NCBI GenBank assembly: GCA_009801015.1
Contig: VHZZ01000326.1
Span: 136,094 to 183,394 of the forward strand
Source of the DNA: Silene noctiflora
Taxonomy: Eukaryota > Streptophyta > Magnoliopsida > Caryophyllales > Caryophyllaceae
Length of the DNA stretch: 47,301 bases
Direction of reading: 5' to 3'
Shown here: in pieces, positions 21,840-34,278 of the stretch
Layout: every line of letters starts with the position of its first letter
Numbering within the stretch: the first letter of the stretch is position 1
Notes under the pieces: generated by a model
Told to the model about the DNA's origin: nothing
Databases searched by the model: none
Seen by the model: the letters and a program-made list of their open reading frames with translations, nothing else
Position numbers and translations under genes: made by a program

Positions 21840-22590
21840 AAAAAAAAAAAAAGTGATTATATATTCCTTATAATGATGCAATAATTTATAAAATCACTTT
21901 TTTTAAATCTATTTATTTAACATTTGTTTCCGTAACATTATGTTACGTTTATTAATTCAAATTTTTTTATGGTTAGTGACCAGTTTAGGACATTTTATCA
22001 CGTTACTTTCAACTGTGGAACGTTCTCAGTTCTCAAACTAACTTATCATAGGATCGTCTTACCAGCAGCGTTTTTTATTGTAAGATTGTTATTCATTTTG
22101 GTACGATGTCCTATGAATTTAGAGTTTCTTCCGTTGCCATGATGCATTCACCAAAAACTTATACGAAACCATTATATATACGAAATCATTTCATACGGAA
22201 TACATGACTCGCTAATGTATCCTCTTAACAAGTTTAGGTTTGCACGAACAAGGACAATTGAGGTTGGGCCATATCAAACAAGTAATCGGCCGACCTGTTG
22301 CAACCATATGAAATCCAACAGTCATGTTGGTGATATCATTAACAAAAAACCAGATGATATCCGTAGATCAGCCTGTTCCTATGGTCCATAGAAGTATCGA
22401 ACCATAATGTATGTAAGGAACTCGCAAACGGACATGCAAGGCACTCAAGGGACTTGGAAATGTTAACAAAAAAACTCCATTGTGTTTGCAGAATCTCAGA
22501 ATTCTTTTGTCAAGCATGTATATCATCATCATCACCATCACCAAAAGAGGCTACAAGTAAATGAAGGAACCAACATATTCCAAAAGGCAA
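21840..22590. other. spacer between CPA promoter and IF1-like 3' end
   Basis: No gene seen. AT-rich, with a short A run at about 21840. The 3' untranslated part of the minus-strand IF1-like gene probably lies within 22300-22590. A plus-strand frame at 22482-22754 only mirrors the last IF1-like exon. Confidence 0.5.
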
Positions 22591-24423
22591 TCAATCTTCA
22601 ACTTCCTCGGTCTTCTTGGAGCCCGATTTCATGTACCATCCTACAGCAGCCAAGACAGTCAAAGTTCCAGCTACCACAGCGTAGTTCCGGTTTTTGTCCG
22701 TTGACACTTTGCTTGTCTTTGCCTCTGGTCCACTTGTCTTTGCAGCATCAATAACTGGAGGAGCCCCTGAGCCACTCGCAGGCGTCTCAGCTGGTTTCGG
22801 GCCCTGAAATCATTGATCGATTAGATAAGTTCAATTCACAGAGGAAGAAAGGAGACGGTATATTATTCCCATAAACCTCAAAGTTACATTAAGATTTAGT
22901 AATTAAGTACTCCGTACAATTACATTTTTGTATTTACTAGACACTGAAAGACCAACTATATTGGAATGGATGAAAACACGAGGACAATATAAATGGAATG
23001 AAGGGAGCAAATCTGAAATACTCTCCGCATTTAATTACACTACTCCACCTCTAAATACTGGATTACTGGCCTCATTTTGTTTGTGGTTTGTTCTCCATAT
23101 AAGATTTCCTCATTCGAAAATTAGGAAGTTGTTACTTCTTCGTTGTGAGTGATCTTCTCTTACTAACCTCTTTTAGAAAAGAATCACATTCAAAATCACC
23201 CTTTCCAGCAATAAGTATCAATCAAGAGATTTGTATCAAAAGTTACTTCCAAAGTATTTTCTTCGAAAACGACCCATACACAAATGAGGAAAGTAGAAGT
23301 AAAACAGAAGAGGGAAATCGCAAATCATTTTAAGACTTGGGTTATGTTGTCATTGTAGTAGTGGCCTAGTGGGGAACTGCTAAACACATCTATGATCTAT
23401 GGGTCACGAGTCATAACTTGAGATAGAAGAACCTACAGCAACTTAAGCAAGGTAGCTAAGACCGAAAGAGAAGATTCAAACAGAAAATATTGTAAACACA
23501 TGTACCCTCATCAAGTAACTATATTTTGTGCAAAACTACAAACTCACAAAGAGAAGAATAGACATAAAGTCATAAATTAGAGAGTTCAGTTTTCAACAGG
23601 CATTGCCTATTGGAGATAGAATAATGGGAGTACAATCTTTCTCTCCCACCCCGCCATTTCAAAGCCACACAGTAAGACTCGTATAAATGGTCAGCCAATA
23701 ATTTAACAAACAGAAATCGAGACGGTTTAAACAAATAAAGGAAAATTCATCTTACTTGACGTGCAGCCTTTTCCAACCTCTCCTTCTCCATTTTCTGCAT
23801 TAGTATACAAAGGTTTAATATTCAGCATAGAGAAGTCTCCCAACTTCAAGAGATTAAGTAAGAAACAACGTCCACATTGTCACACACTCACACAGTGCCA
23901 GATATAATATTATGGTATTACCAGTCACATCTCTGCGCACAATTTAAATGATTCGTGATTGGAAATAAGGTGTACATTATCTAGCAGTTTCTTTATGATT
24001 TTTTAAACATGTGACCAGAAAACTACATGTAAAAGACGATCCAATAAAAGTCAGATATTCATGCTGAGACAGATAAAGAGTACCAGAGTAGATTAGTCTT
24101 TACTACGCTGGAGTATGACTGATAGAAAAAGATTCATAAAAGTTGTCAATTCCAGCAACGACATGATGTCATGAACTATTTCTCCTTGGGACATTTGTCA
24201 ACAGTTTTCAAAAAAATACCACACAATAAGCCTTTGGCGCGATAAAAAGCAGTGGAAGAGAAGTATACAAGAGGAAAGATTAAACAATATTAAGACACTG
24301 CCATTGGCATTGTGGCATTACCTTGATGTAGACATTTTCAGCAGCCTTTTCCTCCTCACTGAGAATCTTACCACCACTTGAGAACCTCCGAGAAATGTAC
24401 CTCATAGCAACCCTTCCCGCCAT
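22591..24423 (-). CDS. mitochondrial IF1-like (ATPase inhibitor family) single-pass protein, At2g27730 type
   Basis: Three exons on the minus strand: 24322-24423, 23756-23794, 22591-22803, in phase, 117 residues. The N-terminus MAGRVAMRYISRRFSS is a typical basic/hydroxylated mitochondrial presequence with a likely cleavage after the RRFSS region. Residues 19-47 (KILSEEEKAAENVYIKKMEK and on) resemble the helical IATP inhibitor motif of IF1. Residues 48-87 are Pro/Ala/Ser-rich. Residues 88-105 (YAVVAGTLTVLAAVGWYM) form a membrane helix. The end is charged (GSKKTEEVED). IF1 proteins block ATP hydrolysis by F1-ATPase; a membrane-anchored plant member may do this or another inner-membrane job, so function is inferred from family only. 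The 13-codon middle exon is unusually short but phase-perfect. A leader intron of about 1.76 kb is inferred upstream. Confidence 0.85.
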
Positions 24424-26300
24424 GGCGACAGCAAATGTAATCACTTCAAGAACCTAGTTTAACCCTGACAAGTAGACAAACAAATGAATGAGAAATCAAG
24501 TCTGATTTTACTTGGCAAACTACTACTACTACTACTGAAAAACTAATCATCAAACTCCATATGACATGAATCCACCCGAAGATGTGCACAGGCAGTGAGT
24601 AATGATCAAACCAGAGCATTAAAAACCAATAATAATAAAAAATTGTGTTGGAAATAAGCTAGACGTGGTAACTAGGTATTGGTCACACAGTTAAAGCGCA
24701 TTTTTCATGGATTAAAGATCACACATCTCCAGATAAGTAGTTTGTATCATACTACGGACTACGGAGTATGCAGCCTATACCATCAATACCGACTACCAAG
24801 GGCTTGCTTAAAGGAGACGACAACAAGGGAGGAGGGTGAATAAAATGAAGGTGCTGAAGAAGAACGAAGGGAGTAGCAACCTATCTATTATTCTCATCGA
24901 GATCAATGCATTACCCTAGGATTTAGGTAGACGGTAGGTAACTATCACCCATTTATGGAGTATATACTAGACTCTTTCTTATCTTCTTCTTTTCACTACC
25001 ATTACAAACTCCTCTCTCTCTCATTCGTTTGTCTTCCACCCATGTGCAAAACACCATCATACTAAACAAGCCCTTAAAAGACACGGAAATAATCAATTGA
25101 TAAGGACACCTTCAACTTTGTTTCTCCTACGTCTGTGGCGCGATACGTTTTTATTTGGCACAAGAAATGTCCCCATTAAGGCTAACCTGAGTACGTGCCC
25201 TTCTCGTCAAGAGATTCAGAATTTTCAAACAACGGATGCATAAACCAGTAAACCACGCATCACTGAGTTATTTCAACAATCATATTCGAGAATACATTAA
25301 AAAAAAAATTAAAAAAAAATAATTTGTACTGCAACAGAAGTTGCAATTTTCATAAAAGCAACTGCCCTGTCCCCTGTCATAACCAAATTGCAAATGTAGA
25401 AAGCACAGAGGCTACACACATGCAAAGAAGTAGCGAAATCCCCCAAACATCCCAAATAAAATGCGCCAGCAACTCAATTCAAAGGATTTTTCCCATAGGA
25501 GTGACATCGACATCTTTCTAATCATCATTCATACCAAACAAATGTCATGCTTCAATACACCAGATAACTCATTTTATCATGAAATTCTCTATAAATACTC
25601 TACGAGTCTTTCCCCATATTTACACCATTTTTTTCATGATACTCCTTTTCCCTTCACGTAATCATGCGTATACACAATACACTCCCACCGCCCAAAATTA
25701 AGCCACCGAATTAAACTGATAAAAACATTCAGAAACAGATTCACCGTGGACTTTTCAGTTCCCTAACCTAACTCCTAACATCAACAAACAATCGCACATA
25801 CTGACATACATACCACCAACATCATACACCGCAAAAGATAACAATCGCATCGTATCGTAAATACATTAAATAACAATAACGGAGTTGTACTTAAACAAGC
25901 GATTCATCGACAAGCATAACTACGATAAAATATCTTCTCCATATAATTTTTCACGCTGATTAACAACAAACAACATAAAAAACAATCAATATAAACAATC
26001 GAAAAAATGAATTAACTAAATACACCAAAATAAAATCAATCTAGAAATGCGTAAATTAATCGATTATAAGTGAATCAAACTATTAATAATCAGCTAAATG
26101 TTGAACATTGCGTAATAGAGAAAGTAACAAATCGAATGCGATTAAATTACAGCAAGAATGACAAATTGCGATGAATAATTGGGCGTAAATAAATGGAAAT
26201 GCAGGAGTTTGAGAGAAGTTTAGGGATTTACCGAGTCGTTACTGTGAAAATTCCAGAAAGAGTGGGTGAATAGTGAAATAATGGAGTGAGCAAGTGACTG
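24424..26300 (-). promoter_or_regulatory. 5' leader with a long intron (IF1-like gene)
   Basis: On the minus strand a donor GAGTCG/GTAAATCCC is seen at 26231 and an acceptor CTACTTGTCAG/GGTTAAAC near 24467. A leader exon at about 26232-26290 would join to one just before the start codon. The 1.76 kb between has no coding potential. This is inferred from splice-like signals only; a transcript would settle it. Confidence 0.45.
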
Positions 26301-27540
26301 GTCTATAACATGGGAAACGTTATGGGCTTGGGCCTTGCTAATGCACAAATTGTAGAGCACGACCGTCTATAACCTTACCTCACAAAACTGATATAACCCG
26401 AATAACTTGACCAAAATCCGATCCGTACTGAAATAGAGGACTCGAATCATACTCGAAAATCGAATTGGCCTGAGCCTATTCAACCTAACCCGAATGTTAA
26501 TTATCATAAACTGATCGTTTTCCCCAAAACACTTGAAAACAACCCACCTAAAAATGACCTGTATCGACACGACCCTCCCGAATTTTTACATACCCAAACA
26601 ACACGAGTTCGAATTGACTCAACCAAAACACGACCCAATTGACCCGTTTACCAAATATACTTTCTCATGCACCAAAAGAAGGATGCGTTGTGTGTAGAAA
26701 TGAGGGAATCCCATATGACTTATTTTGTTGTGATTCCTTATTTTCACCGTCAATAAATAGATACATATTATTCTTGCTGACGGGAGCCTTGCCAAAAAAA
26801 AGTGAGTTTATTGAATAACAAAATGAATCCAACTCTAAGGGACTAATATATGCTTAATTGGAGTTTCAAAAGAATATGACTAATCCGATTCGATTTTATT
26901 GTCGAGGTCAATAGATGGTACAAATCCAAAATATTACATATTAGAATTTTCAGTTTTAATAATTTCAATAGAAAATCGTAAATAATATGATGATGAAAGG
27001 AAAACGCTTGGAGTCGTATACCATCCGAATCCACACCGAACCGAATAGAATAGGATATCAAATGTGCATTTACAAATTACTCGTACATCTGAAGTACTCC
27101 GTAGCAAATAATGCTAGGTCACTCTAGCTATATTTGAAGATAGATCCATCAGAAAAAGAACCAACACATTGAAATCACAATGCATTTAGGGAAGGAACTA
27201 AGAAGCAGAAGATGAATCATGAGCAATTAGTTCGCAGGTGCTCATAACGCCACTCGCCAGTGGTGAAAACAACCTTCAACACGGAACCTTCTGTCAAGCC
27301 AGTGTAAAGTTAACACTAACCTTCATAGTTAATAGTACAGCATAGACAATGATTGCACATTACATTCAGATTGGTGCAGTGACCCTAGTGTTACAAAACA
27401 AGCAACTTAGCCTTGCCTAAAAAGATGAACAAACTGGCAAACATGAGTCAAAATCACCATCTTTGTGCACCTAGCTCACTACACTGTGCACAAATGTAAC
27501 GACGGCTGCACCAAGTGTGCCAGAGATGGGAATTCCACAC
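26301..27540. other. spacer between the IF1-like promoter and the Dpb3-like 3' end
   Basis: No gene recognised. A degenerate run of CCGAATAACTTGACC/GACCCGAATTT-like words at 26380-26640 resembles the GGGTCGGGTCA-type repeats found inside the hAT element at 41603-41989, in the opposite orientation. The 3' untranslated region of the histone-fold gene probably occupies about 27100-27540. Confidence 0.4.
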
Positions 27541-30304
27541 TCAGCTATCGCTGTCTTCTTCCTCGACTTCGTCCTCATCATCTCCACTCGCTTGCTCCTT
27601 GACTTCGTCATCATTATCTCCACTCGCTTGCTCCTCAACTTCATCCTCGTCATCTCCACTTGCTTGCTCCTCGACTTCATCCTCATTATCTCCACTTGCT
27701 TGCTCCTCGCCTTCCTCCTCATTATCTCCACTCACTTGCTCCTCAACTTCATCTCCATTGTCTCCACTCGCTTGCTCCTCAACTTCATCACCGCTATCTC
27801 CATTTGCTTGCTCCTCAACTTCATCGTCATTCTCTCCATTGTTTTCTTTGACTTCATCTCCACCCTTTTCACTGGTCGTATCTCCATCCGTTTTTCTCTT
27901 CTTGCTGACATCTTTAGCCTTTGATGTCCCTGCTCTCTTTCCAGCAGCCTTCTTCCTGAATTCTGAAATTCAGAAATATTAGCAAAGAGCCAAAGAAGAT
28001 ATATGCAGCGCTCAACTTTTTAAGAGAACTCTCTGTAGCTATACCCTGTAAGCACATTTCAAGTTTCTGACCCCAACATCATCATTCGCTATCCAACATA
28101 TTAGCAGACACAAACAATATAAGGATACCCGGATTAGTGATCAGAGTAGTAGCATTAGGCCATTACTGCTTCTTGAGGGACCAAAATTATTGATGTAACA
28201 TCAAAACAGGTAACTCAATATCACAGGATGAAAGTACAACAACCACTGAGCATACTAGTAGTTTCAAAGAGGAACCAAAAAACTGATATAGCATAAAACA
28301 TGCTATGGTCGATCATTATTGTTAGGGATGGGTTCAGTCCTGATTCCTGAAGACTTTTTCTACGTTAGTAGTTGCCTCCCTCAGCTGGAACATTTCAAAC
28401 GTGAGATCAAAGTTCAAACCTTAGACCCCTTATGTTTAGCTCAAAGATCCTCCACAAAAAATTAGTAATTCAACGATACATTTCGAAAGTACCACATGGT
28501 TCAGTTTTGAACCTAATTAGCATATTGGGGAGGCGATTGTAGCAACAATCAACCAATATGAAAGCAGATATAAGTGAAATTCTACTATTGGGTAATGGCA
28601 GAAATATAAGCTTCAAAGAATACCAAAAGAAAAGCATGTAAAAAATTGAAACAGAGAACTAACATCACAAAAATTAAAACAGTGCCCATCCCATAGGATA
28701 TACAGCGACTCATCCAATCCAGTGACATGTTTTCTATACCAAAGAAAGAAACGATAAATCCACATTCTCATGCAATTAAACAGAAACCTGAGGTTATTCC
28801 TCAGGGAATAGATAATAATCTTGTCATCACCAGTCACCACACAACAAAACATAAGTTGCAAGGCGCCACAGGAAGAAAAAAAAGCATAAAGTTACAAGGC
28901 ATTGAACCATTAGAATATTTACAGATGAGAGTAAAAAGACAATGGATAGAACAAGGACAATGACTGTAAAACACAATTCACTGACAGGGACATATGAGTT
29001 CCGTACTCCCACCATTGGGATTGATTTGCTGCTTCGCTCCAATTTCACAGCAATCCTAAATCATACAAGTATGAAGTAGTTGCCTAAAACTCCACACGCA
29101 GAAGAAACATACAGCTCAACAAAAGCGTATATCATGTGTTTAGAAACAGTAATTGGGATAAAAACACAGCACTAACCATCCAGGGCCACCCTTAGCGGTT
29201 CAACAAATTCAGAGAATTCAATCTCATCGAGAGCGTTCAGCACATCTTCAGCATTGATTATTTGCCTTTTCGACTCACTACATATGTCATGAGCCCTACA
29301 TGCACACATAAAAGAAAAGATTAACTATCTCTAAACACATCAATTAGGTAGGGAGGCAAATGCTTTAAGATAAACCAGCTTTTCCAAATCAAACCCATTC
29401 CTGGAGCATCGTTAAAACTACCCATAGATTCTTACACTAAAACGTACCACCACACTTGCGAGATCATTATACAAATCACAGCGTATGTATTTGTCTCATA
29501 ATAATGCTCAGCAACCACACCATTATGTGAAGGGAAATAATGAGATCGATGAACCTTGTAGTGAGACAGATTGAGTATTTGTTAAACCACAGCCTATGCA
29601 ATGAATCAAATATTTTACATACTCCATTAAGATGCTAAAGAACCCCAAAAACACTTCAATTGGTTGAATCCATTGGTTCAAACGTGATTGGTTGCTTCAT
29701 TTGCTAAAAATGGGATACGAAACAAGCAAAATGAAGCCGGGACTCATCGAATGACCTAATTCATGACCAGCTGCTACTCACTTCCTTCCAATCAATTGTA
29801 CTCCCTCCGTCTCAATCAATTGTTTACTACATTGTTCTTTGTGAGCGATATTTTAATTAAAGTGAATAAATTATTGGGACAAAACGAGTATAAAATTAAT
29901 CGGAGTGGAGGAAGTAAAACCTAAGAATTATCAGATCAATTAAGCTTAAAAATTGAACTTAAATCTCCTATTCCTCGATCAAAATCAAAATTCTACGCAC
30001 AAATAATCCGAAAACACAAACTTAATTTCAACCACAGCATAAACCCTAGAAAAACTAAATTTCAACAATCAATCAATCAATCAATTAATCGAGACGAAAA
30101 GACGGCATACGTAGCGGATAGATAATGGATGAAGATACGAGCACTCTCGGAGAAAGCAAGAAGAGCTTCCTTATGAAGCATAACGTCACCGCTATCGCCG
30201 GAAAGTTCCGACAGTTTGTCTTTCACCACCCGCCGCACGATCGTCCTCGGCAACTCCTCCGCCTCCGCCGGCGTAGCCGCAGCCGCCGATTTCTCTTTCC
30301 CCAT
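27541..30304 (-). CDS. histone-fold protein, DNA polymerase epsilon subunit 3 (Dpb3/POLE3)-like, NF-YB11-like
   Basis: Three exons on the minus strand: 30111-30304, 29177-29295, 27541-27962, joining in phase to 244 residues. The histone fold spans about 18-100: LPRTIVRRVVKDKLSELSGD, then KEALLAFSESARIFIHYLSAT, then ICSESKRQIINAEDVLNALDEI. This matches POLE3/Dpb3 and the plant protein called NF-YB11, which pairs with an NF-YC/Dpb4-type partner in DNA polymerase epsilon or a chromatin remodeller (family knowledge). It is not a classical CCAAT-binding NF-YB. A basic stretch (FRKKAAGKRAGTSKAK) follows at 106-121. The tail from about 140 to 244 is acidic and made of near-identical 12-residue repeats (SGDNEDEVEEQA type). 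Plus-strand frames over this exon are Ser-rich mirrors and not genes. Intron 1 holds a small MITE. Confidence 0.9.
27545..27850 (-). repeat. coding minisatellite, 36-bp unit
   Basis: About eight imperfect 36-bp units encode the 12-residue acidic repeat GD(N/D/S)xDEVEEQAS in the last exon of the Dpb3-like gene. Units at the 3' end of the gene are most alike; those nearer the histone fold have drifted (NGENDDEVEEQA, NGDSGDEVEEQA). Length is always a multiple of three, so the frame is kept. Confidence 0.85.
29801..29888. mobile_element. 88-bp Stowaway MITE in intron 1 of the Dpb3-like gene
   Basis: CTCCCTCCGTCTCAATCAAT at the left; TTATTGGGACAAAACGAG at the right; TA at both borders (29799-29800, 29889-29890). 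A second, weaker end (GGAGTGGAGGAAGTA) follows at about 29900. Confidence 0.7.
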
Positions 30305-31618
30305 CTTCTCTCTCCTACAACTTTGATTTTTTAATTATTTTTTTGGTCGACACCGGAGAATTTTTAATACGCTAGGGATTTTATGTTTATGTTTTGTTCC
30401 CGCCATTTTTTTGGGTTATTTGTTGGACTGTATGATTGGGCTGGATCTTGTGTTTGTTTCAGCCCAGACTGGTGTTGAATCATGACCTCATGTGCAAGTA
30501 TATAGTCTGACGAGTTACCGTGTCCGATTGATCCTCTAATTAGTCTTGAATTGAATGGGGATGCCGTGAGTCCGTGACCGATTGATCGTCTAGTTTCAGT
30601 CTTGTTATGAATTGAGATGTTGAGCTCAATAATAATTCAAACACGGAAATTAATACTACAATGTCTTCTTTGACTTAATAGTTAAAAAGTCAATTATTTA
30701 ATTAATTTTGAAGATTAGATCTCAATGTAAAACCCTCTAGATCAGGCAAATGATAATAACTTGCGATTTGGAAGTCACGAGATTGAATGCACATTTCGAA
30801 TATTGAAGTATCTCGTCTACGTGTCAATTGGTAGATTCACCTAGACGTTTATGTTAGATACAAGCATAATATTATTCATGTGTTTTATTGATCACTTTAA
30901 ATTTTTCGAATTTGGATGTGTTTTTAGCTTCTTGTTATCACCATTTCGAATGCAAGTTTGTAAATATCAAGTCAATCCGAATAGGGTGATCACTTGAGGA
31001 TCTAAATATCTAATATTTGGAAATGAAAAACAAAACCACAAAAAGTATTTATAAATAAGAATTGATTTTTTTAATAATGTGTCCAATATCTACTCTACAA
31101 TTCTACATTACATACACGTGTCAAAAATAAAAATCCTATACTATAAATAATACGAGTAAATAAATCTATAATGTACTCCATAATCCATCTATGACCAGAA
31201 CAAAATTTAGAAAGTATAAATCCACGGTACAAAAAGCTTCTTCCACGATATAATGTTTCTGCCCCAAAAAGAAATACTGTTTATTTGGTTAATTAATGGT
31301 AAGGAATTTAATATAAGTGCGTGTCAGTAAAATAATGTGTGGCTAATAAATGTAAACTTTGTGAACAAGGCATCTAAAACTGTACGTTCTGGCATTTGTA
31401 CTGGTTCAATAATTTCACGTGCCAACTAATTATGTATCGGACATTGTAGCCTTCCAAAATTCCCTGCCCTGTTTATGAAAACAATGCAATAAATACGTTA
31501 ATAATAAATTAATAATTCGTAATTCCGTACTCAAATAAAGTTTTTAAGCAATAATAAATACAGAGTATCAAAATAGAAGATCGAAATATAAATCGAAAAA
31601 CTAAGAGCAAATAAATTA

Positions 31619-31876
31619 TTCCCCTCATTCAACTCAACACTGCCACTATCTATTTTGCACACTATTCACAAGCGGGTATTCAAATTCAATTTTCTCTCAA
31701 TACGTAAATGAAATTATATTCATGTGGGATCTTGTTTGATTCGTCTTTACGAGTATATTATAAATATCTAACTTTTATAATTTTTGCTAATACGTAGCTA
31801 ACGATATTTAACGTGTAAAACACGCGTTGACAAACATGAAAAAGTAAAGTGGTAGGGTGGAGTTGAATGGAGGGAG
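31619..31876. mobile_element. Stowaway MITE, same subfamily as 10938-11195
   Basis: 258 bp. Left end TTCCCCTCATTCAACTC (decayed), right end GAGTTGAATGGAGGGAG, TA at 31617-31618 and 31877-31878. The interior (TATATTCATGT, GATTCGTCTTTACGAGTATATT, AAACACGCGTTGACAAA) aligns by eye with the element at 10938. Confidence 0.75.
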
Positions 31877-33846
31877 TAATAAACAACGGATTAATTTAGT
31901 AACAGAAATAGGAGAAACAAAATTTTAACTAAAAATTTCTATTTCTTCGGTAACTAGGGATAAGGGGGAGTACTCCTACTAATCCTCCCTTTGTCCGTCA
32001 CGTAATACGGAGTTTAATTTACCTACGAGTTCAAATGGGAACGAGCTTAAGGAACTAAGATTGAAATATACATTGAAATATACAGAGTAGAACATTTTTG
32101 CTGATTTCTTTAATTGACAAGAACGTAATAATCTCTTGCCGAAAGAATCCGTTTTACAAAATATTTATATAAAACCGTTTTATAAAAGACTGATTGCAAT
32201 ACACAAATAGTTGTGCATGTATATCAATGAACGTAGCATGTTTCTCAAAAGATATTAGAAAGTTAAACTTTCGAAGGTAACATCAAGAAACATATTTTAC
32301 CCTAAAAAGATGTAAAAGAGCCAAAATAATTTGGCTGGGATTGATATAGAGGTGTAAATCTTATCCCTAAAATGGGGGGCCATAAGTGGAAGATGGTCCA
32401 AAAGAGGGAGGTCACTTTGACATGGCCACACTCGCCTGTATCTTCCATATTGATAGCGATAAGGAAGAACCCCACTAAACTAGTGCCTCCAGCTTCTTTG
32501 ATGTTACATTTTATTCACTTGCTTATCATAATCCTTGTCACTAAATGCAAACCTTTTACTCCAACAAGAAAAAAAAATTGTGTACAAAATTTCCAAAAAT
32601 TCCAAAAATATAATTTTTTTTACAAAACCGCCTCGCCCGCCAAGCCGTCACTTGACATATAAAAATTGTTGGGTTTCAAATGTGGCGGTTAGAGGCAAAG
32701 AAAAAAGTAGTAGGTTGAAGTTTCCAAATTGACGATCCCAGAAAAGTTTGATGCGATTTGAAGCAAACATGACGATATATAGATAGTGATTTGATAATGT
32801 CTCTTTCCAGATATAAGCCAACTTCATCTTTTGTCTTTTGGTTTATTATTTGAGTGATTATAATAAGAAAAAGAAGGAGGTTCATAATTTCATACTATCT
32901 ATAATTGCAAGTAGTGACTTAGACACTACCCATATGCGATACAATTTCCATTATTAAGATTCCGAGTTGAAAATAAAACGAGAAGATGTTGACACCCTTA
33001 TCTCACATGTAATCAAAAATCATTTCAATCATGTCTGTTTTAAACCAAAATTGAATTAAATAGATAAATGAGACAAAAAACAAAATGTTTGAGGAATGAC
33101 ACTCTTAGTGTTTAACCTGTTTTATATTTAAAACGAACATTGAGTACCAAACATCGTGGTGGTACTAGTGGTGAATTAATAGCACCAACTACTTATGATG
33201 ATGTGGTGGTGATTTTAAATATCGCAATTTGTTTCGACTTGTTAACTATATCTAGTTGCTTAGTATATATTAGTCATTTCAAACTCAGACTTATCGATCA
33301 AGTTATCCTTGCGTTCACAAACGGAAAATGTTATACGGTAAAAGTAAAACCAATTAACGATCACAAATACTCCTGAATTATTCTCCATAAGAATAAGAAT
33401 TTTCCTTCTTTGTCATGAAAAAAGGTTGCCAAATCACTATCTATACCTAATGGAAGATGAAATTCTAATCACATGGTTGAACTAATTGGACCTAATAATT
33501 AACTACCAATTTCCAAGAATAATCCAATGAAATCACTAATACACATCAAGTCAAATAGTTCAATGATTGCATGCTACGAATTCCCGAAAAGACTGTTATA
33601 CAGCATACAACGACTTTAAAATAGTTATGTAACTCATAGATTATCATTTAATGAGTTGCATAAACTAATACAAACTCGTTGTATGTTCATACAACACTCT
33701 TATAAACGACTAGTCGATTTTACATGAATAGAAATGTAAAGTCATACCTCTCAAGCTGTGTCCTGGCTTTGGAGGGCAGAAAAGTTTGAATAGACCACCA
33801 ACAAACCGTGTGACAACGTAAGAGTTTATCTTGTATTTGATGTCTT

Positions 33847-33872
33847 CAATTCAATTCAATTCAATTCAATTC
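33847..33872. repeat. ATTCA pentanucleotide microsatellite
   Basis: Five tandem copies of TCAAT/ATTCA. Simple repeat, likely length-variable. Confidence 0.85.
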
Positions 33873-34278
33873 CTCCCAAAAAATAATTAATATGAATGAA
33901 TTTTACTAAAGTCTCTATGCAAGTAGCACCATCAATACTGTTAAGAAGCTTGATAATAGTCCCAATGTGTACATTTCCTGTTACAAACAGTAGAATGCAT
34001 GTGGTTAGAATTTTGATATTTTGAGCATCCAAAGTAGACCGTCTAAGTATTCCCTTTTTGACCCATTTGGCCGACAAGCTCGAATTCAAACTTAACCTTA
34101 ACCCTAGTAGTTACGGTGTGGTCACATAGCGATATATAATAAATGTTTTAGACTACATTGATGAGTAAGTAAGCTAGAATGACTCTATGATTCTGACAAT
34201 TCTGACTCCGCCACTGGTACTTTGGGTCACGGGTCAAGAAATTGAGCTGCTGTCACATTTTGTTTATTAGTCTAATAA

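Larger units (their letters stand above)
30345..34278. other. 3.9-kb intergenic stretch
   Basis: No gene supported. It contains a Stowaway MITE (31619-31876), an ATTCA microsatellite (about 33847-33872), a lone hAT-like right tip CTGACTCCGCCACTG near 34205 with no partner found, and a GC-richer patch at 32372-32480 with an I-box-like GCGATAAGG. Short reading frames here have no family features. Confidence 0.5.

Noticed and set aside
27515..27982. Plus-strand frames of 135-155 residues, Ser/Leu-rich and repetitive
   Set aside because: They are mirror readings of the 36-bp minisatellite in the minus-strand Dpb3-like exon.
34195..34220. Lone hAT terminus (CTGACTCCGCCACTG)
   Set aside because: No matching left end or target duplication found nearby, so no element was called.
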